Below, piece by piece: positions 1 to 6,774 of a stretch of DNA of 62,365 nt; within the stretch, counting starts at the first letter, position 1; the number at the start of each line of letters is the position of its first letter. The translations under genes and the position numbers were made by a program. Below the pieces are notes generated by a model. It was not told where the DNA came from. It saw only the letters and a list, made by a program, of their open reading frames with translations, and made no database searches. This stretch comes from CAZKTO01 sp964555685 (GTDB taxonomy: Bacteria > Chloroflexota > Dehalococcoidia > SHYB01): the NCBI GenBank assembly GCA_964555685.1, contig CAZKTO010000009.1:1-62365 (forward strand), written 5' to 3'.

Positions 1-255
1 CTGCTGGACGCCGAGACCCGTAAGCAGGAGGAGCAGATCCGCCAGACGCGCCGGTCCCAGGTCGGCACCGCCGAGCGATCGGAGAAGATCCGGACCTATA
101 ACTTCCCCCAGAACCGCCTGACCGACCACCGCCTGGACCTGAGCCTCCACAGCCTCGATAGGGTCATGGAAGGCAAGGAGGGCGAGCTGGACGAGCTCAT
201 CGACGCCCTGGTCGCCCACGAGCAGGCCCAGCGCCTGCAAGAGGCCGTGGCGTGA
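1..255 (+). CDS. prfA: Peptide chain release factor 1, C-terminal 84 residues (5' truncated)
   Basis: RF-1 reads UAA and UAG at the ribosomal A site and triggers peptide release. The open frame starts at base 1 and ends in TGA at 253-255. It carries the stretch RSQVGTAERSEKIRTYNFPQ followed by NRLTDHR, which is diagnostic for the C-terminal part of RF-1/RF-2. The GGQ loop lies upstream of the window edge. The stop codon overlaps the GTG start of prmC, which encodes the enzyme that methylates the GGQ glutamine of this same factor, so the two are translationally coupled. Confidence 0.95.
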   Translation: MLDAETRKQEEQIRQTRRSQVGTAERSEKIRTYNFPQNRLTDHRLDLSLHSLDRVMEGKEGELDELIDALVAHEQAQRLQEAVA

Positions 256-1235
256 CCACCGGCGAAGCGCGACCAGATTCGCCCCTTACATCGTCTCTGC
301 GATCGTATCGGCACGGCCCCGGACCAACAGTCTGCGAAGCGCTGGCCAGCGTGCGTATGCGACTAGAAGCCGCTGGCATCCCGGACGCCTCGCTGGAGGC
401 CCAGGTGCTGCTGATGCACGTGACAGGGCGCACGCGAGCTGATCTCTTCGCGTCGCTGGACGAGCGGCTGGGTGGCTCGGTCGTGTGGCGTCTTGATGAA
501 GAGACCCGCTGGCGGCGGTCTCGCCGTCCACTGGCATACATCACGCGCCACCGCGAGTTCTTTGGCCTCGATCTCTTCGTGGACGAGCGGGTGCTCATCC
601 CACGCCAGGAGACGGAGACGCTGGTCGAGGAGACGCTGGCCATTGCGCGGCGGGAGTTCCCGGACGGGCGCTGCGCCATCGCGGACGTTGGCACGGGCAG
701 CGGCTGCATCGCCGTGAGCCTGGCGGTCAACCTGCCCGGGGCCAGGGTGTACGCCGCAGACGCGTACCAGACGCCACTGAACGTAGCGAAGGAGAACGCG
801 CGCCGCCATGATGTCATGGGCAGGATGCTCTTTCTGCGGGGCGACCTCCTGGAGCCGGTGCGCGACCCGGTGGACATCGTGGTGGCGAACTTGCCGTACG
901 TGCCGGAGGGCGAGTGGCCCACGCTGGCCCCGGAGGTGCGCCACGAGCCGAGGAGCGCGATCCTTGCAGGCCCCGACGGCCTGGAGCTGATGGAGCGGCT
1001 GGTGCGGCAGGCGGTCGACCGGGTTGCGCCGCCCCGATGGCTCGTGCTGGAGATGGGCGACGCCATAGCATCCAAGACCCCGCAGCACATCGGTGGCCTG
1101 GTCCGCCAGCGCTTCCCCCATGCGAGCATGCGCACCGTCAAGGACCTGGGCGGCCTTGAGCGCGTTCTCGCCATCGACCTCACGGCCTGCGACGCCTCCC
1201 CTTCAGTTGTAGCCGCGTCCGCCCTGCGCCGCTAG
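252..1235 (+). CDS. prmC: Release factor glutamine methyltransferase PrmC (HemK)
   Basis: SAM-dependent methyltransferase that methylates the GGQ glutamine of RF1/RF2 in the cytoplasm. 327 aa from a GTG start overlapping the prfA stop. An N-terminal helical domain (about residues 25-120) is followed by the Rossmann domain with the SAM loop ADVGTGSGCIAVSLA near residue 145. The catalytic motif reads NLPY (in VVANLPYVP) instead of the NPPY usual in PrmC; the fold and neighbourhood still make PrmC the best call. The N-terminal 25 or so residues before the CEAL helix look poorly conserved, so a later start is possible. A 10-bp gap separates it from rsmI. Confidence 0.92.
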   Translation: MTTGEARPDSPLTSSLRSYRHGPGPTVCEALASVRMRLEAAGIPDASLEAQVLLMHVTGRTRADLFASLDERLGGSVVWRLDEETRWRRSRRPLAYITRHREFFGLDLFVDERVLIPRQETETLVEETLAIARREFPDGRCAIADVGTGSGCIAVSLAVNLPGARVYAADAYQTPLNVAKENARRHDVMGRMLFLRGDLLEPVRDPVDIVVANLPYVPEGEWPTLAPEVRHEPRSAILAGPDGLELMERLVRQAVDRVAPPRWLVLEMGDAIASKTPQHIGGLVRQRFPHASMRTVKDLGGLERVLAIDLTACDASPSVVAASALRR

Positions 1236-1245
1236 CCCCCCTTCC

Positions 1246-2079
1246 GTGCCGACCCTCTACCTCGTCGCCACGCCCATCGGCAACCTGGAGGACATCACCC
1301 TCCGCGCCCTGCGCGTGCTCAAAGAAGTTCCCCTCGTGGCCGCCGAGGACACCCGCCGGGCCCGCGTGCTCTTCGCCCGGCACGGCATCGCGACGCCCCT
1401 CACGAGCTATCACGAGCAGGGCGCCCCCAAGAGGGCCGAGGCGCTGCTGCGTCACCTGGAGACCGGCGACCTGGCCCTCATCACCGAGGCGGGCATGCCC
1501 ACCATCAGCGACCCCGGCTTCGGCCTGGTGCGCGAGGCTCTGGCCCGGGGCGTCCGCGTGGAGGCGGTCCCGGGGCCATCGGCCGTGACCTCGGCCCTCG
1601 CCCTCTCCGGCCTGCCGCCCGCCCAGTTCCTCTTCGTGGGCTTCCTCCCCCGGACGCCGGGCGAGCGCCGCCGCTTCCTCGCCGCGCTGGCCCGCGAGCC
1701 CAGGACCGTCGTCGCCTTCGAGGCCCCGCACCGCCTGCGCGCGGCCCTGGGCGATATCGCGGCGGCCTTCGGCGGCCGGCGCCTGGCCGTCTGCCGCGAG
1801 CTGACCAAGCTCTACGAGGAGGTCTTTCGTGGGACGGCCGCCGAGGCCCTGGAGCACTTCCAGCGACCGCGCGGCGAGATCACCCTCGTCCTCGCCGGGT
1901 GCGAGGAGAGCCCCTCCGCAACCGCGGACGACCGGGCCGTCCGGAAGCGGCTGCGCGCGCTGCGGGCCGCCGGGCAGAGCGCCCGCGAGGCCGTCGCCGC
2001 GGCGGCGCGGGAGACCGGCAGGCCCCGGCGGGAGGTCTACCGCCTGTGGCTGGAGACGAGAAACGACGCCCGCCGGTAG
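1246..2079 (+). CDS. rsmI: 16S rRNA (cytidine-1402 2'-O) methyltransferase RsmI
   Basis: Tetrapyrrole-methylase-fold enzyme that 2'-O-methylates C1402 in the decoding centre of 16S rRNA. 277 aa from GTG, the usual family length. Family landmarks are visible in order: LYLVATPIGNLEDIT at the N-terminus, VAAEDTRRARVLF, SYHEQGAPKRAE, LITEAGMPTISDPGF, EAVPGPSAVTSALALSGLP, and FEAPHRL with CRELTKLYEE. The C-terminal 55 residues form a basic helical tail found in many rsmI products. It is the last gene of the prfA-prmC-rsmI run and converges with the regulatory gene that ends at 2083. Confidence 0.95.
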   Translation: MPTLYLVATPIGNLEDITLRALRVLKEVPLVAAEDTRRARVLFARHGIATPLTSYHEQGAPKRAEALLRHLETGDLALITEAGMPTISDPGFGLVREALARGVRVEAVPGPSAVTSALALSGLPPAQFLFVGFLPRTPGERRRFLAALAREPRTVVAFEAPHRLRAALGDIAAAFGGRRLAVCRELTKLYEEVFRGTAAEALEHFQRPRGEITLVLAGCEESPSATADDRAVRKRLRALRAAGQSAREAVAAAARETGRPRREVYRLWLETRNDARR

Positions 2080-2082
2080 GCG

Positions 2083-2439
2083 TCACTCCTCCCAGATCAT
2101 CGCCACCATCGTCCGCACCGCCGCCGATGCATCCCGCTTCACCGTGACCACGCTCACGCCCAGCTCCCTTGCCACCCGTGCCTGGTGCAGGCGCCGCGGC
2201 CCCAGCCAGAGCTCGAGGACGCGCTGCTGGCGCGGCGTACACCGCCCCAGGGCGCACGCGAGCTCCCCGGCGTCCACGGCCTCGTCGGTGTAGGCCCGGC
2301 CGGTCCCGGACGTCTCGCGGGAGTTGAGCCGATAGGTGCGGCTCCTGTACCGAAAGGACAGCCGCAGGCGCTCCTTGACGAGGGCGGCCCGCTCCCGCTC
2401 GCTCAGGTCCGTCTGCGTGCCGATGATCTCGACGCCCAC
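2083..2439 (-). CDS. Sigma-70 region 4-like helix-turn-helix protein
   Basis: 118 aa from GTG. Residues about 70-115 (TPRQQRVLELWLG, then LHQARVARELGVSVVTVKR) read as a sigma-70 region 4/LuxR-like helix-turn-helix. No region 2 is present, so it is not a complete sigma factor; phage-type late transcription regulators have this layout. It starts 3 bp after the stop of the zinc-ribbon gene at 2443, so the two form one minus-strand transcript. Target and role are unknown. The convergent rsmI stop lies 3 bp away. Confidence 0.6.
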   Translation of the reverse strand: MGVEIIGTQTDLSERERAALVKERLRLSFRYRSRTYRLNSRETSGTGRAYTDEAVDAGELACALGRCTPRQQRVLELWLGPRRLHQARVARELGVSVVTVKRDASAAVRTMVAMIWEE

Positions 2440-2442
2440 GGC

Positions 2443-2772
2443 CTATCCGTCGGCTCCCGTTCCATCGGCCCTGCGCTGCTGGTCCCAGGGCGTCTCGGCC
2501 AAGAACGGCTCGGTGGGCAGCTCGCCGCGGTAGCGGCGCCGGGCCCGGGCCAGCACCGTCTCCTCGGGGTCCCGCAGGTCCCACTCGAAGCAGCACTGGT
2601 AGCAGTGGCAGGTCCAGCCGTCGCGCCGGTACTGGCCGTGGCACTTGGGGCAGTCGTCGTACCGGGCCAAGAGGCGCGTCGCCACCAGGGCGATCAACTC
2701 CGAGTCTCGCGGTCCCCGTCTCGCCTGGTGAGGTCGCATCGTGCCCGGTCTTTTCGGTCCGGGATGGCTCAT
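2443..2772 (-). CDS. Small zinc-ribbon protein of unknown function
   Basis: 109 aa from the ATG at 2772. An upstream in-frame GTG at 2796 would give 117 aa but falls inside the promoter spacer and operator dyad, so I reject it. CPKC followed 12 residues later by CHCYQC is a likely zinc-binding ribbon in the middle of the protein; the remainder is basic and proline-rich. The -10 box TACACT ends 7 bp before the ATG, so the mRNA is probably leaderless. It is co-transcribed with the region-4-like gene and divergent from the XRE regulator. I do not recognise the family. Confidence 0.5.
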   Translation of the reverse strand: MSHPGPKRPGTMRPHQARRGPRDSELIALVATRLLARYDDCPKCHGQYRRDGWTCHCYQCCFEWDLRDPEETVLARARRRYRGELPTEPFLAETPWDQQRRADGTGADG

Positions 2773-2778
2773 AGGCCC

Positions 2779-2808
2779 AGTGTATGTAATGATCACTTAC
2801 ACTCACAA
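2779..2808 (-). promoter_or_regulatory. Promoter of the minus-strand regulatory pair with operator dyad in the spacer
   Basis: On the minus strand TTGTGA (2808-2803) is followed after 18 bp by TACACT (2784-2779). The whole spacer is taken up by the dyad TGTAA-N7-TTACA (2785-2801). The expected transcription start coincides with the ATG at 2772. A repressor sitting on this dyad would block the promoter; the divergent XRE protein is the obvious candidate (inference). Confidence 0.6.
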
Positions 2809-2827
2809 GGGCCGGGTGGCGCATCGC

Positions 2828-2855
2828 GCTAGCTGCTAGCCAGGCGGGGTATACT
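2828..2855 (+). promoter_or_regulatory. Probable leaderless promoter of the XRE regulator with GCTAGC dyad
   Basis: A TATACT -10 box (2850-2855) ends 9 bp before the ATG at 2865, leaving essentially no leader and no ribosome binding site. Two GCTAGC palindromes separated by one base (2828-2833 and 2835-2840) cover the -35 area, which has no good -35 hexamer. This suggests an activator or autoregulator site. Confidence 0.5.
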
Positions 2856-2864
2856 CCAGGCGCC

Positions 2865-3209
2865 ATGGGGTGGATGCTGGGAGAGGAGCTGAAGCGGCTG
2901 CGCCGGGCCAAGGGACTGAGCCTGCGCGAGGTGGCTCACGCCCTCGGCATCTCCCACATGAGCTACAACAACTACGAGCGCGGCCTGGCCGTCCCGCCGC
3001 CCGTCCGGTGCGCCGCCCTCGCCGCGGCCCTGGGCGTCACGCGGGAGGCCGTCGACGACCTCATCGAGGATGACCAGTACGAGGTCTTTCTCCGGGCGCG
3101 GCCCCTGAGCGAAGAGGGGAAGCGGGCCGCCCGTGATTTCTTACGCCTCGTGCGGCAGCGGGAGCGTCCGGCGGGCGAGCGTCGGCAAGGGTCCCAGCAG
3201 GGCCGGTAA
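2865..3209 (+). CDS. XRE-family helix-turn-helix transcriptional regulator
   Basis: 114 aa. Residues 5-65 are a Cro/C1-type helix-turn-helix: LKRLRRAKGLSLREVAHALG, then ISHMSYNNYERG and a PPPVRCAALAAALGV third helix. The C-terminal half is a short charged helix (LSEEGKRAARDFLRLVRQRER) that may dimerise. It is divergent from the zinc-ribbon/region-4 pair across a 92-bp region with two dyads, an arrangement like a small phage switch. A strong palindromic terminator follows 23 bp after the stop. Binding target inferred only from position. Confidence 0.8.
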   Translation: MGWMLGEELKRLRRAKGLSLREVAHALGISHMSYNNYERGLAVPPPVRCAALAAALGVTREAVDDLIEDDQYEVFLRARPLSEEGKRAARDFLRLVRQRERPAGERRQGSQQGR

Positions 3210-3232
3210 GTGGCGCTTCGCCAGCGAGCACA

Positions 3233-3264
3233 AAAGAAGGGGGTGGCATGCCACCCCCTTCTTT
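3233..3264. terminator. Perfect 16+16 bp palindromic terminator
   Basis: AAAGAAGGGGGTGGCA (3233-3248) is followed directly by its exact reverse complement (3249-3264). The arms are A-rich at one end and T-rich at the other, so the hairpin can act as an intrinsic terminator in both directions: for the XRE gene and for transcripts arriving from the left-facing genes at 3287-5137. Confidence 0.75.
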
Positions 3265-3286
3265 GCGGACGGACGTTATGTTGGGT

Positions 3287-3412
3287 CTAGCGGTTGATCC
3301 AGACGGTCTCCCGCTTGTGGCCCGCGTTCACGCTGAACGTGCCGGGCAGATAGCCTTCGATGTAGCCCTGGGTGCCCACGGTGTACGCCAAGGGGAGCCA
3401 GTCAGTCCTGTA
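3287..3412 (-). pseudogene. C-terminal remnant of a second family-5 solute-binding protein
   Basis: Directly past the TGA stop of the solute-binding gene (3413-3415), the same frame stays open for 41 codons to a TAG at 3287-3289. It reads like another C-terminus of the same family: DWLPLAYTVGTQGYIEGYLP, then HKRETVWINR. The ending resembles that of the paralog at 6775-8562 (RHETTWVEKS). The gene in front already has a complete C-terminus, so I interpret this as the tail of a lost tandem paralog, left by a deletion. It is not translated unless the TGA is read through. Confidence 0.55.
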
Positions 3413-5137
3413 TCACCCTTCAAGCCAGACTCGGTCCCACCGCTGGCCCGAATGAACGTTCATGACCCCGCCAGTCCAGCCTCTCACATGTTCGTGAGCG
3501 CCCACGGCGGCGGGAATGCTGACCAGAGGCACAAAAGCGGCGAAGTCATAGAGCTCTTTTTGCAATTCGGCGAGCAACTGGCGACGTTTGGCCGTATCCA
3601 GTTCCCTCTCCTGCGCCTCGGCCAGGCTATCGACCTTGGGATTGGACCACTTGCCCCAGTTTTGGGGCCCGTTGGTGACGATGCGGTCCAAGATCTGGTC
3701 GGCGGGATCATCGATGACGTAGCCGCCACCCGTGTACGAGACATCGAAGTCGCCGCGAAGGAGGGCGGGTGTGCTATCGGCCGGACCGAGGATCTTGAGC
3801 TCCGGCTTGAAACCCAGACCAACCATTTCACCGTTCAATGCCTCGGAAAAGGTCGGGTATTGGGTGATGCCGTTGAGCCGCATCCTCACCCTGGCGGGGT
3901 CCACCTGTGCCTCGGCCAGAAGCTTCTTGGCCAGAGCTATGTCCGCGGCTCTGTCCTCTCGGTAGCCAGGGAGTTTCACGATCTCCGCGTCAGGCAACGT
4001 CCACGCCCCACGGTACTGTTGGCTGAGGAAGTAGTAGGACGGGAAATGGCCGCTGAAGGGGCCGAAGACAAACTGGGCAAGCTTCCGCCGGTCAAGGCCG
4101 TAGCCGATGGCCTGGCGGACCCGTTGATCGGTGAATGGGGGCGTCTGGTTGAAAAACAGCTCGATGCGGTCGGGGCTCCGCAGGGCATAGGTGGCCTTGG
4201 GGAACTCCTTCTTGAGCTGGTCAAGGGCGGAGATGAAAGCGAGGTTGCCGTAGAGAGCATCGACGTCCGTCTGTCTGGCCCTCCACGCAACCGTAGCCGC
4301 GTTGGGTTCGCCAATGAAGAAGATCTTCATGCCGTCCAGGAACGGCAGCTGGCGCCCGGCCTCGTCCTTCTTGTAGTATCGCTCGTTCTTCACCAGGTCG
4401 GCGGATATGTCTCGCTGGTCACTCTTGTACGCAAAAGGCCCCGTTCCCACAGGAGCCTTTCTCCACTGGTTGGAGACGTCCGGCAGGTGAGCCGGATACA
4501 TGAGCATGGGGGGAACCGATAGTCCCAGGAGAAATGAAGCGCTGGGCTGTTTGAGGGTGATGGCCACCGTCGACTCGTCCGTAGCCTGGATGTCCTTCAC
4601 AAACCGCATATAGAGCAGATTGCTGACGATGGCGGGCGCAGGGGGTTTCCATGCCCGGGTGAGGTTGAAAAGCACGTCCGCAGAGGTGAAGGGCTTCCCA
4701 TCGTGCCATTGGGCCCCCCGGCGCAGGTGCAAGGTAACGATCTCGCCCGACTGGCTCACGGTCCATCGCTCTGCCAGGTCTGGGACTATCTTGTTGATGT
4801 CGAGGGGGTCCAGGTACATCAGATTGCTCAGCATGTTCTGGAGCCAGCCGACGCCGAACTTGCCGATACGGTCATAGGTGTCCCACGGCTCGAACGAGCG
4901 GAGGATACTGGTCTTGATGATGCCGCCGGGCTTGGGCTGGACCGCTGTCGGCGTGGGCGCGGGCACCGGCGTCGCCGTGGGCTGAGGTGTAGCAGTGGCG
5001 CCGGGCGCTGGCGGCTTCGTCGCCGCCGGCGGGGCCTCCTCCTCGTCGTCGCCGCCGCACGCCGCCGCCACGAGCCCAATGGCGACGACGACGGCCAGCG
5101 CACTCAACAGCCTGCGCGCCAAGAGCGATCGCCTCAT
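3413..5137 (-). CDS. Extracellular solute-binding protein family 5 (peptide/nickel ABC transporter lipoprotein)
   Basis: 574 aa. Binds an oligopeptide-like or other small ligand outside the membrane and delivers it to an ABC permease, which is not in this window. The N-terminal signal peptide MRRSLLARRLL...IGLVAAACGG has a lipobox cysteine at about residue 27, followed by a proline/alanine/threonine linker to about residue 70. The SBP_bac_5 fold follows, with LNLTRAWKPP-type and RQAIGYGLDRRKLAQ motifs and a C-terminal RWDRVWLEG. It is monocistronic with its own promoter (5226-5254). Being without permease genes suggests a shared transporter. Confidence 0.9.
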   Translation of the reverse strand: MRRSLLARRLLSALAVVVAIGLVAAACGGDDEEEAPPAATKPPAPGATATPQPTATPVPAPTPTAVQPKPGGIIKTSILRSFEPWDTYDRIGKFGVGWLQNMLSNLMYLDPLDINKIVPDLAERWTVSQSGEIVTLHLRRGAQWHDGKPFTSADVLFNLTRAWKPPAPAIVSNLLYMRFVKDIQATDESTVAITLKQPSASFLLGLSVPPMLMYPAHLPDVSNQWRKAPVGTGPFAYKSDQRDISADLVKNERYYKKDEAGRQLPFLDGMKIFFIGEPNAATVAWRARQTDVDALYGNLAFISALDQLKKEFPKATYALRSPDRIELFFNQTPPFTDQRVRQAIGYGLDRRKLAQFVFGPFSGHFPSYYFLSQQYRGAWTLPDAEIVKLPGYREDRAADIALAKKLLAEAQVDPARVRMRLNGITQYPTFSEALNGEMVGLGFKPELKILGPADSTPALLRGDFDVSYTGGGYVIDDPADQILDRIVTNGPQNWGKWSNPKVDSLAEAQERELDTAKRRQLLAELQKELYDFAAFVPLVSIPAAVGAHEHVRGWTGGVMNVHSGQRWDRVWLEG

Positions 5138-5225
5138 CGTGGTCCCCCTTTATCGTGGGTGTCAGGCCCCCAAGGGCCTCGGTCTGTCTGACGTCAAATG
5201 GCCGAACATGGCCCAGGGCGCGGCG

Positions 5226-5254
5226 ACTGTAACAAAGCGCCCGCCTCACGTCAA
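5226..5254 (-). promoter_or_regulatory. Sigma-70-like promoter of the solute-binding gene
   Basis: Minus strand TTGACG (5254-5249), 17-bp spacer, TACAGT (5231-5226). This predicts a leader of roughly 80 nt before the ATG at 5137. Confidence 0.6.
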
Positions 5255-5459
5255 GGGTATGTACGTTCATGCATAGCGGGAGCCGAAATCCGTCGGCGGT
5301 TGGCGCCATCATGTCCACGCCTGGCGCGGCGGCGCCCAGACCTATGGTACTACCACGGAGAGACGAATCTGCCTGCGCCGGACGGCAGGCGCTGGTATCC
5401 GTCGTCGCATGCTGGCAACGGGACGAGGCTCGTCGCCGGTCGTCGGTCGCCGGCGGAGG

Positions 5460-5487
5460 TTGACACGCCCGACGCCGCGCGTATCAT
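5460..5487 (+). promoter_or_regulatory. Sigma-70-like promoter of the amidohydrolase
   Basis: TTGACA (5460-5465), 16-bp spacer, TATCAT (5482-5487). The ATG at 5539 is preceded by AAGGAG, giving a leader of about 45 nt. Confidence 0.7.
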
Positions 5488-5538
5488 AGCCTCGTCGCAG
5501 CCTGTCCAACGCGCCCAGTCGAAGCGATAAGGAGCCCC

Positions 5539-6627
5539 ATGAAGTACCAGGTTATCTCGGCCGACTCCCACATCATCGAGCCGCCCGATCTCTGGGTGAA
5601 GTACATGGATAGCGCATTCAAGGCGCGGGCGCCCCATGTCGAGCGCAAGGACGGCAACGACTACTACGTCTGCGAGGGACGCCAGCCGGCCTCCATGATG
5701 GCCTTGGCCAACGCCGGCCAGCGCCCCGAGGACCTGCGCGCCGCCTCCCGCTACGACGAGATCCGGCCCGGCGGCTGGGACCCGGCCGCGCGCCTCCAGG
5801 ACATGGCCCAGGACGGCATCGACGCCGAGGTCGTCTACCCCAGCCTCGGCATGCAGTTCTTCAAGATCACCGACGCGCCCTTCCTCCAGGCCATCCAGCG
5901 GGCCTACAACGACTGGGTGGCCGACTTCAGCGCCGCGCGCCCCAAGCAGCTCAAGGGCGTCGCCATGATCGCCGTGGACGATATCGCCTGGGCCGTCGCC
6001 GAGCTCCGCCGCGCAAAGAAGAAGGGCCTCTGCGGCGCCATGATCCCCGGCACGCCCTCGCCGGACCAGGGCTTCCACACGCCCTACTACGATACCTTCT
6101 GGGCCGCCGCCGAGGAGCTGGGGATGCCCATCAGCCTCCACGTCACCACCGGCCGCGTCACCGAGTTCGACGTCAGCCGCTACTACACCTCCTACGGCAC
6201 CCTGCCCCACTTCATCGCCGAGGGCATCACCGACATGATCTTCTCCTGCGTCTTCGAGCGCTTCCCCAAGCTGCGCATCGTCTCGGCCGAGAACGACATC
6301 GGCTGGATCGGCAACCTGCTCGAGCGCCTGGACCACTTCTACAAGCGCTATCACTTCAAGCGCAACGAGCAACTGGCCGGCGGCCTGCTCCCCAGCGACG
6401 TCTTTCGCCAGCACGTCTCGGCCACCTTTATCCGCGACCGCTCCGGCGTCAAGATCCGCCACGAGATCGGCCTCGGGAACATCATGTGGTCCTCGGACTA
6501 CCCCCACAGCGACAGCACCTGGCCCAACTCGGCCAAGACCCTCGAGGAGCACTTCGAGGGCGTCCCGGAGAGAGACCGGCGGGCCATCGTCTGCGACAAC
6601 GCCGCTCGGCTCTACGGGTTCAACTAG
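5539..6627 (+). CDS. Amidohydrolase-2 family metal-dependent hydrolase (ACMSD-like TIM barrel)
   Basis: 362 aa. Family members hydrolyse or decarboxylate small aromatic and amide substrates in the cytosol; the substrate here is unknown. The first metal motif reads SADSHIIEPPDLW, so the usual HxH is HxxE as in a large uncharacterised subgroup. Later landmarks are FLQAIQRAYNDWVADF, GMPISLHVTTG, a metal-ligand region FPKLRIVSAENDIGWI, and the C-terminal MWSSDYPHSDSTWPNS with the catalytic aspartate. The start is supported by AAGGAGCCCCATG. Three related genes occur at 43144, 59288 and 60560. It lies between two solute-binding genes, so uptake and hydrolysis may be linked. Confidence 0.85.
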   Translation: MKYQVISADSHIIEPPDLWVKYMDSAFKARAPHVERKDGNDYYVCEGRQPASMMALANAGQRPEDLRAASRYDEIRPGGWDPAARLQDMAQDGIDAEVVYPSLGMQFFKITDAPFLQAIQRAYNDWVADFSAARPKQLKGVAMIAVDDIAWAVAELRRAKKKGLCGAMIPGTPSPDQGFHTPYYDTFWAAAEELGMPISLHVTTGRVTEFDVSRYYTSYGTLPHFIAEGITDMIFSCVFERFPKLRIVSAENDIGWIGNLLERLDHFYKRYHFKRNEQLAGGLLPSDVFRQHVSATFIRDRSGVKIRHEIGLGNIMWSSDYPHSDSTWPNSAKTLEEHFEGVPERDRRAIVCDNAARLYGFN

Positions 6628-6668
6628 CGCTTCGTCCCATGTTTGGCGTCAAGCAATGCTGTTCATGG

Positions 6669-6705
6669 CTCGTCCTTCGACAGGCTCAGGACGAACGGGA
6701 ACGAG
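6669..6705. repeat. Imperfect palindromic intergenic repeat
   Basis: CTCGTCCTTCGACAGGCTC...AGGACGAACGGGAACGAG folds into a hairpin (CGTCCT with AGGACG, then CTCGT with ACGAG). Similar nested CCTTCG/GGCT repeats occur at 23950-23990 and 19194-19222 in this window. It lies between the amidohydrolase stop and the next solute-binding gene. Confidence 0.45.
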
Positions 6706-6774
6706 GAACTGTCGCTCTCGGAGCCTGACCATGGGCGCCGGACTGGCGCGCCAGCAGCGTGAGGAGGGACCGGC

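Larger units (their letters stand above)
5138..5538. other. 401-bp divergent intergenic region holding two promoters
   Basis: It separates the divergent solute-binding gene (start 5137) and amidohydrolase (start 5539). It contains the two sigma-70-like promoters listed separately, and no open frame I can support. Confidence 0.7.

Noticed and set aside
2443..2796. GTG 2796 as the start of the zinc-ribbon protein
   Set aside because: It lies within the promoter spacer and operator dyad, upstream of the predicted transcription start.
3413..3415. In-frame TGA after the solute-binding gene as a second selenocysteine codon
   Set aside because: The upstream protein already has a complete family C-terminus, no Cys is expected at this position, and no SECIS-like hairpin stands out.
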